Origin: an uncultured Oscillospiraceae bacterium
Lineage (GTDB): Bacteria; Bacillota; Clostridia; Oscillospirales; Oscillospiraceae
Direction of reading: 5' to 3'
DNA: 64,000 bases
Assembly: GCA_910579725.1 (NCBI GenBank)
Contig: CAJTUD010000008.1
Location: 9,938 to 73,937 of the forward strand
Shown here: positions 16,295-24,865 of the stretch, in pieces
How the letters are laid out: each line of letters opens with the position of its first letter
Numbering within the stretch: position 1 is the stretch's first letter
Program-made: the position numbers and the translations under genes
The notes under the pieces: generated by a model
What the model saw: only the letters and a program-made list of their open reading frames with translations
Database searches by the model: none
What the model was told of the DNA's origin: nothing

Positions 16295-17869
16295 ATGGCT
16301 GGATTACAGGAAGAAATCAAAAGAAGACGAACCTTTGCTATTATCTCCCACCCCGACGCGGGGAAAACCACACTGACTGAAAAATTCCTCCTCTACGGCG
16401 GGGCAATCGCTCAGGCCGGGGAGGTCAAGGGAAAACGGGCCAGAGCCGCCACCAGCGACTGGATGGAAATTGAAAAGCAGAGAGGTATCTCTGTGACAAG
16501 CTCCGTCATGCAGTTCCAGCACAGCGGCTACTGCATCAATATACTGGACACTCCCGGCCACCAGGACTTCTCTGAAGACACTTACCGCACTCTCATGGCC
16601 GCGGATTCCGCCGTGATGGTCATCGACGGCGCAAAGGGCGTGGAGCCCCAGACCAGAAAGCTGTTCAAAGTCTGCGCCATGCGCCATATCCCTATTTTCA
16701 CCTTCATCAACAAAATGGACCGGGAAACCAAGGATCCCCTGTCCCTCTGCGAGGAGGTGGAAAAGGAGCTGGGCATCGACACCTACGCCGTCAACTGGCC
16801 CATCGGCTGCGGTAAGGAGTTCCAGGGGGTATACGACCGGGAAAGAGGCCGGATTCTCTTTTTCTCCGGGGAGAGTCACGGGAAAAAGGCTGCGTCCACC
16901 GAGGTGGATCTGGAGGATCCCGCAGCAGCGAATTATATCGGCGAAAAGCGCTGGCAGACCCTTCGGGATGATGTGGAGCTGCTGGGCGCAGGACGGGAGT
17001 TTGACATGGAGGCCGTCCGGGCCGGGAAGCTCAGTCCTGTGTTCTTTGGGTCTGCGCTGACAAACTTCGGGGTGGAGCCCTTTCTGGAGGAGTTTCTGAG
17101 AATGACCACGCCTCCCCTCAGCCGGGTGAGCGACAGCGGCGAGATTGACGCGTTCTCCCCAGACTTTTCCGCCTTCGTATTTAAAATTCAGGCCAATATG
17201 AATAAGGCCCACCGGGACCGGATTGCCTTTATGCGGGTCTGCTCCGGCAAGTTCCAGCGGGACAGCGAGGTCTATCATATGCAGTCCGGGAAGAAGCTGC
17301 GCTTGAGTCAGCCTCAGCAGATGCTGGCCGCTGAGCGGGAAATCATTGACGAGGCATACGCCGGGGACATCATCGGGGTATTCGATCCCGGTCTGTTCTC
17401 CATCGGTGACACGGTAACGGTACCGGGTAAGAAATTCCGATTCCAGGGCATTCCTACTTTTGAGCCGGAGCACTTCACAAGAGTGTCGCCCATGGACACC
17501 ATGAAACGGAAACAGTTCATCAAAGGCACCGAGCAAATCGCTCAGGAAGGCGCGATCCAGATCTTCAAGGTCCCCTTTGCCGGAATGGAGGAGGTCATCG
17601 TAGGCGTGGTGGGCACGCTGCAATTCGACGTGTTCCAGTATCGGATGAGGAGCGAGTATGGCGTGGAACTGCGAATGGCGGGCCTGCCCTACGACCACCT
17701 GAGACGAATCGCCGCCTCCCCAGTGGAACCCAAAGACCTGATCCTCTGCGCCGACGCGGCGCTGCTGGAGGACTTCCGGGGCCGCAGCCTGATAGCCTAC
17801 TCCGGCGAGTGGCCGGTGGGCTACTTGCTCAAGCACAATCCCGGACTGGAGCTGACGGAGCCAGATTGA
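16295..17869 (+). CDS. prfC: Peptide chain release factor 3 (GTPase RF3)
   Basis: 524 residues. The translational GTPase domain has G1 HPDAGKTT, the switch II motif DTPGHQDF, G4 NKMD, and the RF3-type segment ..MEIEKQRGISVTSSVMQF... Domains II and III follow to the C-terminus (..SGEWPVGYLLKHNP..). RF3 drives release of RF1/RF2 from the ribosome after peptide release. The frame is open 51 codons further upstream, but AGGAGG lies 6 bp before the ATG at 16295 and the family starts there. Near-consensus promoter and start-stop leader upstream. Confidence 0.96.
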   Translation: MAGLQEEIKRRRTFAIISHPDAGKTTLTEKFLLYGGAIAQAGEVKGKRARAATSDWMEIEKQRGISVTSSVMQFQHSGYCINILDTPGHQDFSEDTYRTLMAADSAVMVIDGAKGVEPQTRKLFKVCAMRHIPIFTFINKMDRETKDPLSLCEEVEKELGIDTYAVNWPIGCGKEFQGVYDRERGRILFFSGESHGKKAASTEVDLEDPAAANYIGEKRWQTLRDDVELLGAGREFDMEAVRAGKLSPVFFGSALTNFGVEPFLEEFLRMTTPPLSRVSDSGEIDAFSPDFSAFVFKIQANMNKAHRDRIAFMRVCSGKFQRDSEVYHMQSGKKLRLSQPQQMLAAEREIIDEAYAGDIIGVFDPGLFSIGDTVTVPGKKFRFQGIPTFEPEHFTRVSPMDTMKRKQFIKGTEQIAQEGAIQIFKVPFAGMEEVIVGVVGTLQFDVFQYRMRSEYGVELRMAGLPYDHLRRIAASPVEPKDLILCADAALLEDFRGRSLIAYSGEWPVGYLLKHNPGLELTEPD

Positions 17870-17963
17870 TTCCTTTTCCTGAATATACTGAACAAAAATG
17901 CATGGCATTTGTACTGAAAATACTCCTTCTCCGTGAAAAATCGACATTTATGGAGGACTGAAA

Positions 17964-18992
17964 ATGATAAAAACAGTTGGAATCGTGAGCCTCTCCCGCG
18001 GCATTGTAGGAGAAGATGATATCAAGTTCGAAGTGGAAATAGGGCTTCGCAGGCTGCGCGAATATGGATTGACTGTAAAATTCTTGCCAAACGCACGCAA
18101 GGGCCTGGATTACATCAGGAATCATCCGGAGAAGAGGGCTGAAGATCTCCTGCAGGCCTTTCGAGATCCTGAAATTGATATGATTCTCTGTGCCAGCGGC
18201 GGAGACGACACATTTCGCTTGCTGCCATATCTATTTGACCATAATGAACTGCGGGACGCTGTTTCTCAAAAGGTGTTTCTTGGCTTTTCCGATACAACTG
18301 TCAATCATTTTATGCTTCATAAGGTGGGTTTACACACGTTTTACGGTCAAAGTTTCCTTGCGGATATCTGCGAACTTGGGCCGCAGATGCTTCCATATTC
18401 TCGAAAATACTTTGAAGAGCTGATTTTTACCGGCGGGATTCGGGAAATTGTTCCCAGTGAAACCTGGTATGAAGAGCGGAAGAGCTTCGCTCCCGATCAA
18501 GCCGGCAAGGAGCTGCCGTCCCATCCTAACTGCGGCTTTGAGCTGCTGCAGGGCCGCCCTGCTTTTTCCGGAAAGATTCTTGGCGGCTGTATTGACACCA
18601 TATATGATTTCTTCAGCGGGGAACGATATGCCGACATGCCTCTGCTCTGCGAGAAATATCAGCTATTCCCAAATCCGAAGGATTGGAAAGATCGTATCCT
18701 GCTCCTGGAATCCAGTGAAGAGAAACCGTCTCCAGAGAAATACCGGAGGGCATTGGAGTATCTCCAGAAAAGAGGAGTATTTGACGTTGTTTCCGGCGTC
18801 CTGGCAGGCAAACCGATGGATGACGCCTATGCACAGGAATACAAGCAACTTTTGACCGATGTAATTGGAAATTCACAAGTTCCTGTTGTTTGCAACATCA
18901 ATATCGGACATGCTTTACCTCGTTGTATCATTCCGTTCGGCGTTGAGGCGACTGTTGATGTAAATAACCAAACGATTCGATTTGCAGATTGA
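17964..18992 (+). CDS. S66 family peptidase (LD-carboxypeptidase / MccF-like)
   Basis: 342 residues, cytosolic. The N-terminal subdomain (..VGIVSLSRGIVG.. and ..MILCASGGDDTFRLLPYL..) and the nucleophile elbow GFSDTTVNH match the S66 serine peptidase family, whose members cleave LD-peptides in muropeptide recycling or inactivate microcin C-like peptide-nucleotides. The C-terminal half carries the Glu and His triad candidates (..LLESSEE.. and ..NIGHALPRC..). GGAGG precedes the ATG. A 22-bp dyad at 19075-19103 and a terminator at 19215-19243 follow. The fine substrate cannot be told from the sequence. Confidence 0.88.
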   Translation: MIKTVGIVSLSRGIVGEDDIKFEVEIGLRRLREYGLTVKFLPNARKGLDYIRNHPEKRAEDLLQAFRDPEIDMILCASGGDDTFRLLPYLFDHNELRDAVSQKVFLGFSDTTVNHFMLHKVGLHTFYGQSFLADICELGPQMLPYSRKYFEELIFTGGIREIVPSETWYEERKSFAPDQAGKELPSHPNCGFELLQGRPAFSGKILGGCIDTIYDFFSGERYADMPLLCEKYQLFPNPKDWKDRILLLESSEEKPSPEKYRRALEYLQKRGVFDVVSGVLAGKPMDDAYAQEYKQLLTDVIGNSQVPVVCNINIGHALPRCIIPFGVEATVDVNNQTIRFAD

Positions 18993-19214
18993 GCGGTCAA
19001 GTATGAATGATAAGAGAGATTTTGCCATTTGGTGAAATCCTACTGGAAAAATTTTCTCCCACAAGGATGGCACAGCGCATGGCCGCATCAAACGGCCATG
19101 CGCAATTCATATGTTCTGAAGAAGCGGCAGTACTGTTCTTCTCTCTGGTGAGCCCACAGGACGCACCGGCGGCAGGGACGGATTTTTACCGAGTGATGCT
19201 CATTTAAATTGGAG

Positions 19215-19243
19215 GGAAGAGGGTTTGCGCCCTCTTTCTTTTT
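19215..19243 (+). terminator. Rho-independent terminator after the S66 peptidase
   Basis: GAAGAGGG / CCCTCTTTC hairpin with a T-rich run (TTCTTTTTG). A separate strong dyad GCGCATGGCCG / CGGCCATGCGC lies 110 bp earlier (19075-19103) without a T-run. Confidence 0.8.
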
Positions 19244-19319
19244 GTCTCACGATACTTGATGAGAACCGGTATACATGCATAAAAAAGAAAAAAATCACAA
19301 ATTATAGGCAGCAGCCTTC

Positions 19320-19480
19320 TATAGTCGACACACTTGAGAATCGGTAAAAAGGAGGCGGGGGGAAATGCGGTGCGGCAAGGCGGAGGACACAGGCGGGCTG
19401 GCGCCCGCCAAGGACAACAACACAGTCTACGCCACATTTTGACCGCCGAACTTTACCGATTTTCGTGCGTGTCGACTATA
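19320..19480. mobile_element. MITE-like element, about 161 bp with terminal inverted repeats
   Basis: The ends read TATAGTCGACACACTTGAGA at the left and its imperfect complement at the right (..TCGTGCGTGTCGACTATA), giving terminal inverted repeats of about 28 bp that include the inner CGGTAAA/TTTACCG. The interior has a GGCGGGC/GCCCGCC dyad and no coding frame. A second copy in opposite orientation begins at 63905. The outermost TATA/TA may be the duplicated target. No transposase is present here, so mobility would be in trans. Confidence 0.8.
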
Positions 19481-19550
19481 TTCCTCATGGACCAAAAAAT
19501 TTCTCCCTTTTGAGAAAAGTGCCCCCATTGGCTACTCCACAAACCGGGAT

Positions 19551-19877
19551 TTACCAACGTGTCATATTTTTTTCAAATTTCGCAGTATATGCCTGTTTTA
19601 ATTCGTCAGCAGATATTCCATAACATAGCATAACATCATTGTAATACATAAGAACATCAGCCATTTCTTCTACAAAGTCTTTTCTTAATTCAACATCATT
19701 AGACACCTTTATATCTCCGTGTTTTTTCATAATATCAATCACTTCACCAATTTCGCCTATCATCCAAAGCAGCTTGTGCTTACCCGTTTCAGGAGAAATC
19801 TTTTCCCATTTATCTTTGTATTTATCCTGAAGCCTTTTTTGCATATATAACATTTCATTTATGCTAAAATCAGACAT
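19551..19877 (-). CDS. MazG-like nucleotide pyrophosphohydrolase domain protein
   Basis: 108 residues, all-helical, with the metal-binding pattern of the dUTPase/MazG superfamily: GEIGEVIDIM (EXXE-like) on one helix and DFVEEMADVLMYYNDV (EXXD) on another. These enzymes hydrolyse (d)NTPs to monophosphates, often as housecleaning. AAGGAG lies 8 bp upstream of the ATG. The gene is visibly more AT-rich than its neighbours and sits next to the MITE-like element, suggesting recent acquisition. Length is short, consistent with a single MazG unit. Confidence 0.8.
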   Translation of the reverse strand: MSDFSINEMLYMQKRLQDKYKDKWEKISPETGKHKLLWMIGEIGEVIDIMKKHGDIKVSNDVELRKDFVEEMADVLMYYNDVMLCYGISADELKQAYTAKFEKNMTRW

Positions 19878-20031
19878 AAATTTTCTCCTTTTAAATTCTA
19901 GTCAGTGTCATTATAATCTATTCTTAACGGGTACACAATTTCAAAATAGGCAAAAATTTTTTTGTTCTTGTCAACACTTTCCCGCGGCCATTCGTTATAT
20001 AGTTGAACGCGCAAGAGAGGAGCCCCCGGCA

Positions 20032-20496
20032 ATGGAGATGGAAGAACTTTACGGCGGATTTTACAAAGAAATATTGGCCTACTGCACCGCCATGACCAAA
20101 AGCAGGACGGCAGCGGAGGATCTGGTGCAGGAAACCTATGTCAGGGCCTTCACTCACTGGGACGATTTTCAGAATCTCAGCCGGTGCCAGAGCCGGGCCT
20201 GGCTCTACAAAACCGCCAGAAACCTTTTCATCGACCAGGCCCGGAGGCAATCCCGGGAAACCCAGGCAGATGAGGAACAGCTGGCTCTGTCCGCCTTCGA
20301 GGAGGACTTGAGCCAAACCGCTGTGCTTCAACTGGTCGGACGGCTGCCGGAAACGGAACGGGCAATCTTTTCCATGAGGTATTTTGAAGGCTACAATTCC
20401 AGGGAGCTGGGGGAAATCTTTAATCTGTCCCCCGCTACCATACGCTCCCGGCTGGCCTCTGCCAAGAGGCGGCTGCGGGAATGGATCGAGAAGTAG
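20032..20496 (+). CDS. ECF-type RNA polymerase sigma factor
   Basis: 154 residues. Region 2 (..AEDLVQETYVRAFTHWDDFQ.. about 28-48, then ..AWLYKTARNLFIDQARR..) and region 4 (..LPETERAIFSMRYFEGYNSRELGEIF.. with the HTH ..SPATIRSRLASAKRRL..) are present and close together, the ECF layout. Start chosen at ATG 20032 with GAGAGGAG upstream; earlier in-frame codons lie in an AT-rich non-coding-like leader. No typical anti-sigma with a transmembrane helix follows; instead two genes of unknown function are in the same operon. Confidence 0.9.
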   Translation: MEMEELYGGFYKEILAYCTAMTKSRTAAEDLVQETYVRAFTHWDDFQNLSRCQSRAWLYKTARNLFIDQARRQSRETQADEEQLALSAFEEDLSQTAVLQLVGRLPETERAIFSMRYFEGYNSRELGEIFNLSPATIRSRLASAKRRLREWIEK

Positions 20497-20513
20497 GATT
20501 GGAGGAATCTGAC

Positions 20514-20672
20514 ATGAAAAAGCCAAAAAAGGAAACCCTTTGGTACAACCCTGTGAAAAAGAAAAACCGGGACATTGTTCTGGAGGACCGGGGAATCTCC
20601 GGCATGGCCGCGGATCGGGAGGGCCGGGCGCTGCTGGCCGCCTATGACAGAATGTACCGGGCAAAGTGGTAA
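20514..20672 (+). CDS. 52-residue basic protein following the sigma factor
   Basis: Starts at ATG 20514 with GGAGGA 6 bp upstream, 17 bp after the sigma factor stop. The N-terminus is very basic (MKKPKKETLWYNPVKKKNR), the rest acidic-amphipathic (..GMAADREGRALLAAYDRMYRAKW). No membrane segment. The placement suggests a role with the sigma factor, perhaps an adaptor or a small anti-sigma, but this is a guess and the family is not recognised. Confidence 0.65.
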   Translation: MKKPKKETLWYNPVKKKNRDIVLEDRGISGMAADREGRALLAAYDRMYRAKW

Positions 20673-20723
20673 GCACCCTGTCACACCAACATCAATCAAT
20701 ATTTATCTGGAGGTAAGATTACG

Positions 20724-21938
20724 ATGGAAAACAAGAAGAAGCTGGAAATCAACACGGTTATCTGCGACATCCGCAGCCTGACAGAGGAAACGCTTTCCAT
20801 GTATGAAAAGCTGGAAATCAACGCCGCGTGTCTCGTCACCACTCCGGCCGCCCAGGCAATGCTGGGCAGGTTTCCGGTAAAAATCGATGCGGCCAATACC
20901 CTAACCCTGACCCTGGAGGAGAACCCCCGCTTCACCCAATTCAATGGACGAATGAAAATTGTACCCGGGACAGCTGTCCCGGAGGAAAAGACATATCTGA
21001 TGGTGAACGGTTCCCTCGATATCGAGGCAGGCAGCGAGGAGACGCTGAAGGGCTACGCCGCAATCTTCGCAAACGGAAGCGTCACCTGTCCGAAAAGTAT
21101 TGCTGGGCTGCTGGGAGGCATTCTTACGGTCAATGGGTCGCTCAGGACCTATCCGGATGGCTGCATCCGGCTGAAAGACACAGCCATACTGGATCGGTTT
21201 TTCCACCTCCGTGTCAAGCAGAACGCTCTCTACTACGCGCACAAGCGGGTGGTCGCCCTGGATCCCGGTATCAGTTTCCACAAGCTGGCAGAGAAAGACA
21301 TCCGCTTTTCCACACAGAAACTGCTGGTTTCTGAGGACCTGGCAGAAGCCGCCGTATCCCTGTTTGACGAACAGACGGATATTGTGGTGCTGCCTGAGGG
21401 CTGCGCCTATGTGGACGGTGACGCTGAGCTGGATGAAACACTGATCAAGCGCTATGGAAACAGACTGTATGTCGCGGGAGACCTGACCGCCGGCGCCAAA
21501 GCCGCCGGGGTGCTGGACCAGGTGTCCTTCCTGCGGGTGGATGGTGATCTGCTGGTGGCCCGGGAGCTGAAAGAACGGGTGCTGGAAATGGATGTGGAGT
21601 ATGGCGGTCTCTACATCGTAGGCGGAACCATCGTCTCCGGCTGGGCCAATCAGACGCTCAGCGCATACATGCTGGAGAATGCGGAGGGCGGGCTGAGTGC
21701 AGTGGCCTGCGCCCATATTGCGATTGACGCAGATGTTGCGCCAGAAGTGCTCAGGGAAAAGCTGGTGAGTATCATCGGCTGCGCAGAAGTCACCTGCGCC
21801 AGCAAGGAGCAGATGGATGTCATAAAACTTCTGGCCTGCGATGCATCTTCGATTACCCTGGCTCAGCAAGAGAGTAAAGACGGGGACGAAAAAGATACGG
21901 ATGTGGTGGAAATCAACACCACACATTATGCATTTTAA
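20724..21938 (+). CDS. Repeat-rich (beta-solenoid-like) protein of unknown function
   Basis: 404 residues, no signal peptide or membrane helix. Short strand-turn units recur at irregular intervals: MVNGSL, FANGSV, LTVNGSL, AYVDGDAEL, LYVAGDL, LRVDGDL, IVGGTI. This V-N/D-G-S/D-L pattern resembles the stacked strands of bactofilin or polymer-forming proteins, though the protein is longer than those and not clearly a member. It is third in the sigma-factor operon, 51 bp after the 52-residue gene, with TGGAGGT before the ATG. The C-terminal tail is acidic (..SKDGDEKDTDVVEINT..). Function unknown. Confidence 0.7.
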   Translation: MENKKKLEINTVICDIRSLTEETLSMYEKLEINAACLVTTPAAQAMLGRFPVKIDAANTLTLTLEENPRFTQFNGRMKIVPGTAVPEEKTYLMVNGSLDIEAGSEETLKGYAAIFANGSVTCPKSIAGLLGGILTVNGSLRTYPDGCIRLKDTAILDRFFHLRVKQNALYYAHKRVVALDPGISFHKLAEKDIRFSTQKLLVSEDLAEAAVSLFDEQTDIVVLPEGCAYVDGDAELDETLIKRYGNRLYVAGDLTAGAKAAGVLDQVSFLRVDGDLLVARELKERVLEMDVEYGGLYIVGGTIVSGWANQTLSAYMLENAEGGLSAVACAHIAIDADVAPEVLREKLVSIIGCAEVTCASKEQMDVIKLLACDASSITLAQQESKDGDEKDTDVVEINTTHYAF

Positions 21939-21941
21939 TGT

Positions 21942-22247
21942 TCATGGAAACCATATCTCTGCTTGCAGGAGCTCTTTCAGAACCGTCACAAAGACCAGCA
22001 TGCTGTGATCCACCCGCTGGCGCAGCAGCCTGGCCGTCTCCATACCATCAGGCTGTTTCATCTGGATATCCAGAAAAATCACGTCGAAGCCGCCAACCGC
22101 TTCCAGCAAGGCGCGTCCGCTTGAAAAGCTGCTGACAGAGCAGGCCGTGACGTGCTTCTCTTCCATATAGCTTGCGAGATGGCCGGCAAGCTCCCGGACC
22201 ATCAGCAGTTCGTCATTACAGATTGCGAATTTTATCACGTTCACCAC
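21942..22247 (-). pseudogene. Truncated LytR/AgrA-type response regulator (receiver domain only)
   Basis: The frame encodes the first 101 residues of a receiver domain: acidic start (..FAICNDELLMVREL..), phospho-acceptor Asp in DVIFLDIQM, and the following helix (..PDGMETARLLRQ..). After ..LVFVT the sequence departs from the family and stops, where intact proteins go on through helix 5 to a LytTR DNA-binding domain. No LytTR remnant is visible downstream, where the plus-strand solenoid-like gene ends 3 bp away. A decayed gene is the best reading; a free-standing short receiver is less likely. Confidence 0.65.
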
Positions 22248-22337
22248 CCTGTTTTTCTATCAGATTAGCAGAAGTGAGATTGATAGGCAAGGCCCGTTGT
22301 AGCAGCATGTCATAAAGGTGTCATGAAATGCCTGCGA

Positions 22338-22378
22338 TCAAAAGGCCCGCAGAGCAGCTATAGCCGCTCTGCGGGCCT
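22338..22378 (-). terminator. Rho-independent terminator after ilvE
   Basis: AGGCCCGCAGAGC / GCTCTGCGGGCCT stem; on the minus strand it is followed by TTTTG. It closes the long T-box-headed gene run. Confidence 0.85.
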
Positions 22379-22467
22379 GGGAAAGTATACGGATGGAAAT
22401 ACCGGTCAAATAATGCTGTCTTCAGTTTTCGGTTCCTGATTTTTTACCATACGCCAGCGTTGAAGCA

Positions 22468-23544
22468 TCACAGCTGGACAATCCAGTCCATATCATCAGC
22501 TACCACGCCGGTCTGCATCCCATAGATCTGATCGTAGAGCTTCTGGCTTACAGGGCCCACGCCGCCGTCATGGATGACGATATCCCGGCCCATGTACTTC
22601 AGGTAGCCGATGGGGGAGATCACACAGGCAGTGCCGGTGGCCCAGGCTTCCTGGAGAGAGCCGTCTTTGCTGGCGGCCTCAATCTCCTGGATGGAGAGCC
22701 GGCGCTCGCTGACCTTGTATCCCCATTTGCGCAGCAGAGTAATGGTACTGTCCCGGGTAACGCCGGGGAGGATGGAGCCGCCCAGAGGGGCGGTAATGAC
22801 TTCGTCCCCAATCATGAAGAATGCGTTGGAGGTACCCACCTCCTCCACATACTTGTGCTCATGCGCATCCAGCCACAGAACCTCCTTGCAGCCGTTCTCC
22901 AGGGCTTTTTTGGTGGCCCGCATGCCGCCGGCGTAGTTGCCGCCCACCTTGGCGAAACCGGTACCGCCCACGGCGGCGCGGATGTACTCGTCCTCCACAT
23001 AGATGTGGCTGCCGGTCAGTCCGCCCCGGTTGATGTCATAGTAAGCACCCACGGCGCAGAGAATGATGATGAAATGATAGTGCTTGGCGGGTTCCACGGA
23101 GAAGCTCACCTCATCGGAGATGATATACGGCCGGATATAGAGCGCGGTGCCGGGCTCGGAAGGGATCCAGTCCGCATCCACCTTCACGGTAGCTTTCACC
23201 GCTTCGACAAAGAGCTCTTCGTCCATGGGAGGAATGCACATGCGCTCGTTGGTGCGGTTGAGCCGCTTGGCGTTCATATCCGGGCGGAAGAGATTGATCT
23301 TCTTGTCCGGGGTCAGGTACGCCTTCATGCCCTCGAACATCATCTGGGCGTAGTGGAGGACGCAGCTGGCGGGGTCCAGGCTGATGGGGCCGTAGGGAAC
23401 GATCTTGCCGTCATGCCAGCCCTGGCCCTCGTCGTAGTCCATGATGAACATGTGGTCGGTGAAGTACTTGCCGAAGCCCAGGTTGCTCTGGTCCGGCTTG
23501 GGCTTGGGGTTCGTGGTGCGGGTCACAGGAAAATTGTAGGACAT
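22468..23544 (-). CDS. ilvE: Branched-chain amino acid aminotransferase
   Basis: 358 residues, fold-type IV PLP aminotransferase of the larger class II type. The PLP lysine lies in ..GTGFAKVGGNYAGGM.. and the family motifs ..YAQMMFEGMKAY.. and ..EEVGTSNAFFMI.. are intact. It interconverts Val, Leu and Ile with their 2-oxoacids using glutamate/2-oxoglutarate. AAAGGTGG precedes the ATG. It lies 99 bp after the glyoxalase-like gene on the same strand; that gap has two small dyads, so it may have an extra promoter or processing site. Its product is the logical last step after the 2-oxoacid oxidoreductase upstream. Confidence 0.95.
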   Translation of the reverse strand: MSYNFPVTRTTNPKPKPDQSNLGFGKYFTDHMFIMDYDEGQGWHDGKIVPYGPISLDPASCVLHYAQMMFEGMKAYLTPDKKINLFRPDMNAKRLNRTNERMCIPPMDEELFVEAVKATVKVDADWIPSEPGTALYIRPYIISDEVSFSVEPAKHYHFIIILCAVGAYYDINRGGLTGSHIYVEDEYIRAAVGGTGFAKVGGNYAGGMRATKKALENGCKEVLWLDAHEHKYVEEVGTSNAFFMIGDEVITAPLGGSILPGVTRDSTITLLRKWGYKVSERRLSIQEIEAASKDGSLQEAWATGTACVISPIGYLKYMGRDIVIHDGGVGPVSQKLYDQIYGMQTGVVADDMDWIVQL

Positions 23545-23643
23545 TTTCTATTCCACCTTTCAGGTTATTCATACTTTTTCTCGAGAGAAAAAGGTTCAAA
23601 AAGAGCTTTTGCGCGAAACTATCCGTTTCGCTTATGCCGGAGG

Positions 23644-24060
23644 CTATGCCTTGCCGGTACTGCCGATCTCCAGCAGGTTGCCTTCCGGGTCCGCCACATA
23701 AAAGTTGCGGATGCCGAAGGGGTAGGTTGTAGGCGTGCCAAGGGGGAAGGAGACGTTCAGCGCCGACAGCCGCGCATATTCCGCGTCCACATCAGCGAAG
23801 CGGGGCAGCCAAAGGGCGATCTCAAAGGTCTGATTGAGCCCCTTCGGGGGCGCATAGGGCTCTCCGAGGGACTGAGCGAAGGCCCTGCGGCTGTATATGA
23901 ACAGGGACAGCTCCCCGCTGGCCGTCCGGAACTCCGCAAAATCTCCCCCGTCCCACTGGGTCTGAAAGCCCAGTATGTCCCGATAAAAGGGGACCATGGT
24001 TTCCATACTTCCGGCCAGCAGGCAGGCGCCTACCCGCGCCTCTTTTCCAAGGACCGTCAT
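23644..24060 (-). CDS. Glyoxalase/VOC superfamily protein
   Basis: 138 residues with two beta-alpha-beta-beta-beta modules. The start (..KEARVGACLLAGSMETMVPFYRDILGF..) and the end (..FGIRNFYVADPEGNLLEIG) are characteristic of the vicinal-oxygen-chelate family, with a potential metal Glu in the last strand. Reaction cannot be deduced. Its ATG overlaps the nitrilase stop by 4 bp (ATGA), so it is translationally coupled to it. Confidence 0.85.
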   Translation of the reverse strand: MTVLGKEARVGACLLAGSMETMVPFYRDILGFQTQWDGGDFAEFRTASGELSLFIYSRRAFAQSLGEPYAPPKGLNQTFEIALWLPRFADVDAEYARLSALNVSFPLGTPTTYPFGIRNFYVADPEGNLLEIGSTGKA

Positions 24061-24854
24061 ACCGGCCGGTCCAGCGCGTACAGCTCCGGCCTCCGGTCTC
24101 GAAACACGTTGATGGAGGAGCGGATGCCCTCGATGACCGAGAAGTCCGCCTCGCCGGTGATGATTTCCTCCTGGTCCCCGGCCTTCGCCAGGTACTCGCC
24201 CCAGGGATCAATGACGGCGCTGTGTCCGCCGCAGCGGGTTTCTCCTGCCGTCCCCACGCTGTTGCACAGAGCCAGAAACATCTGGTTCTCAATGGCCCGG
24301 GCCCGAGCCAGGGTTTCCAGATGCATGGTCCGCTTCTCCGGCCATTGGGCCACGGCGAAGAGCAGGTCCACCCCCTCCAGGGTCATGGTCCGGACGAGCT
24401 CGGGGAACCGGATGTCGTAGCAGATGATCAGCCCGCAGGACTTGCCGTCCAGCGTAAACCGGCAGGTATGCCATCCGCACTGGAAGGACTCATGCTCCCC
24501 GGAGGGCGTAAAGAGGTGGGTCTTGTCGTACTCCGCGGCGATCGCGCCGGTGCGGTCGAAGACGTAGGCGGTGTTGAAGAACCCCTCCGTCCGTTTGTTC
24601 GCCACGCTGCCGCAGACGATGTTGATATTCAGCTCCCTTGCCAGGGCAGAGAAAACGGCCTTTGTCCGCTCCCCGTCCCGGTCGGCGCAGGGCTCCAGGT
24701 CTTCGGGGAAAAAACCGGTATTCCAGGTCTCCGGCAGGACCGCCACGTCCGGGTGTTTCGCCGCCACGGCGGCGCGGATCAGCTCCTCCGCGTGGGCAAA
24801 ATTGTAATTGACCTCCCCCAGACGCATGTCCATTTGAATGCAGGAAATTTTCAT
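24057..24854 (-). CDS. Carbon-nitrogen hydrolase (nitrilase superfamily, omega-amidase-like)
   Basis: 265 residues with the Glu-Lys-Cys catalytic triad of the superfamily: Glu in VLPETWNTGFF, Lys in EYDKTHLF, Cys in GLIICYDIRFPEL. The sequence most resembles the YafV/omega-amidase branch, which hydrolyses 2-oxoglutaramate or 2-oxosuccinamate produced by glutamine transaminases. That would suit a neighbourhood of 2-oxoacid and transaminase genes, but the substrate is not proven. AAGGAGG precedes the ATG; overlaps the VOC gene by 4 bp. Confidence 0.9.
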   Translation of the reverse strand: MKISCIQMDMRLGEVNYNFAHAEELIRAAVAAKHPDVAVLPETWNTGFFPEDLEPCADRDGERTKAVFSALARELNINIVCGSVANKRTEGFFNTAYVFDRTGAIAAEYDKTHLFTPSGEHESFQCGWHTCRFTLDGKSCGLIICYDIRFPELVRTMTLEGVDLLFAVAQWPEKRTMHLETLARARAIENQMFLALCNSVGTAGETRCGGHSAVIDPWGEYLAKAGDQEEIITGEADFSVIEGIRSSINVFRDRRPELYALDRPV

Positions 24855-24865
24855 AAGCTGCCTCC

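Noticed and set aside
19204..19437. 77-codon minus-strand frame across the MITE-like element
   Set aside because: Its sequence is the translation of the repeat and its terminator flank, without RBS; not conserved as coding in the second copy.
23545..23643. Possible terminator between the glyoxalase-like gene and ilvE
   Set aside because: GCGAAAC/GTTTCGC and CTTTTTCTC/GAGAAAAAG dyads are short and lack a clear stem plus T-run in the right order, so read-through seems likely; an internal promoter or processing site remains possible.
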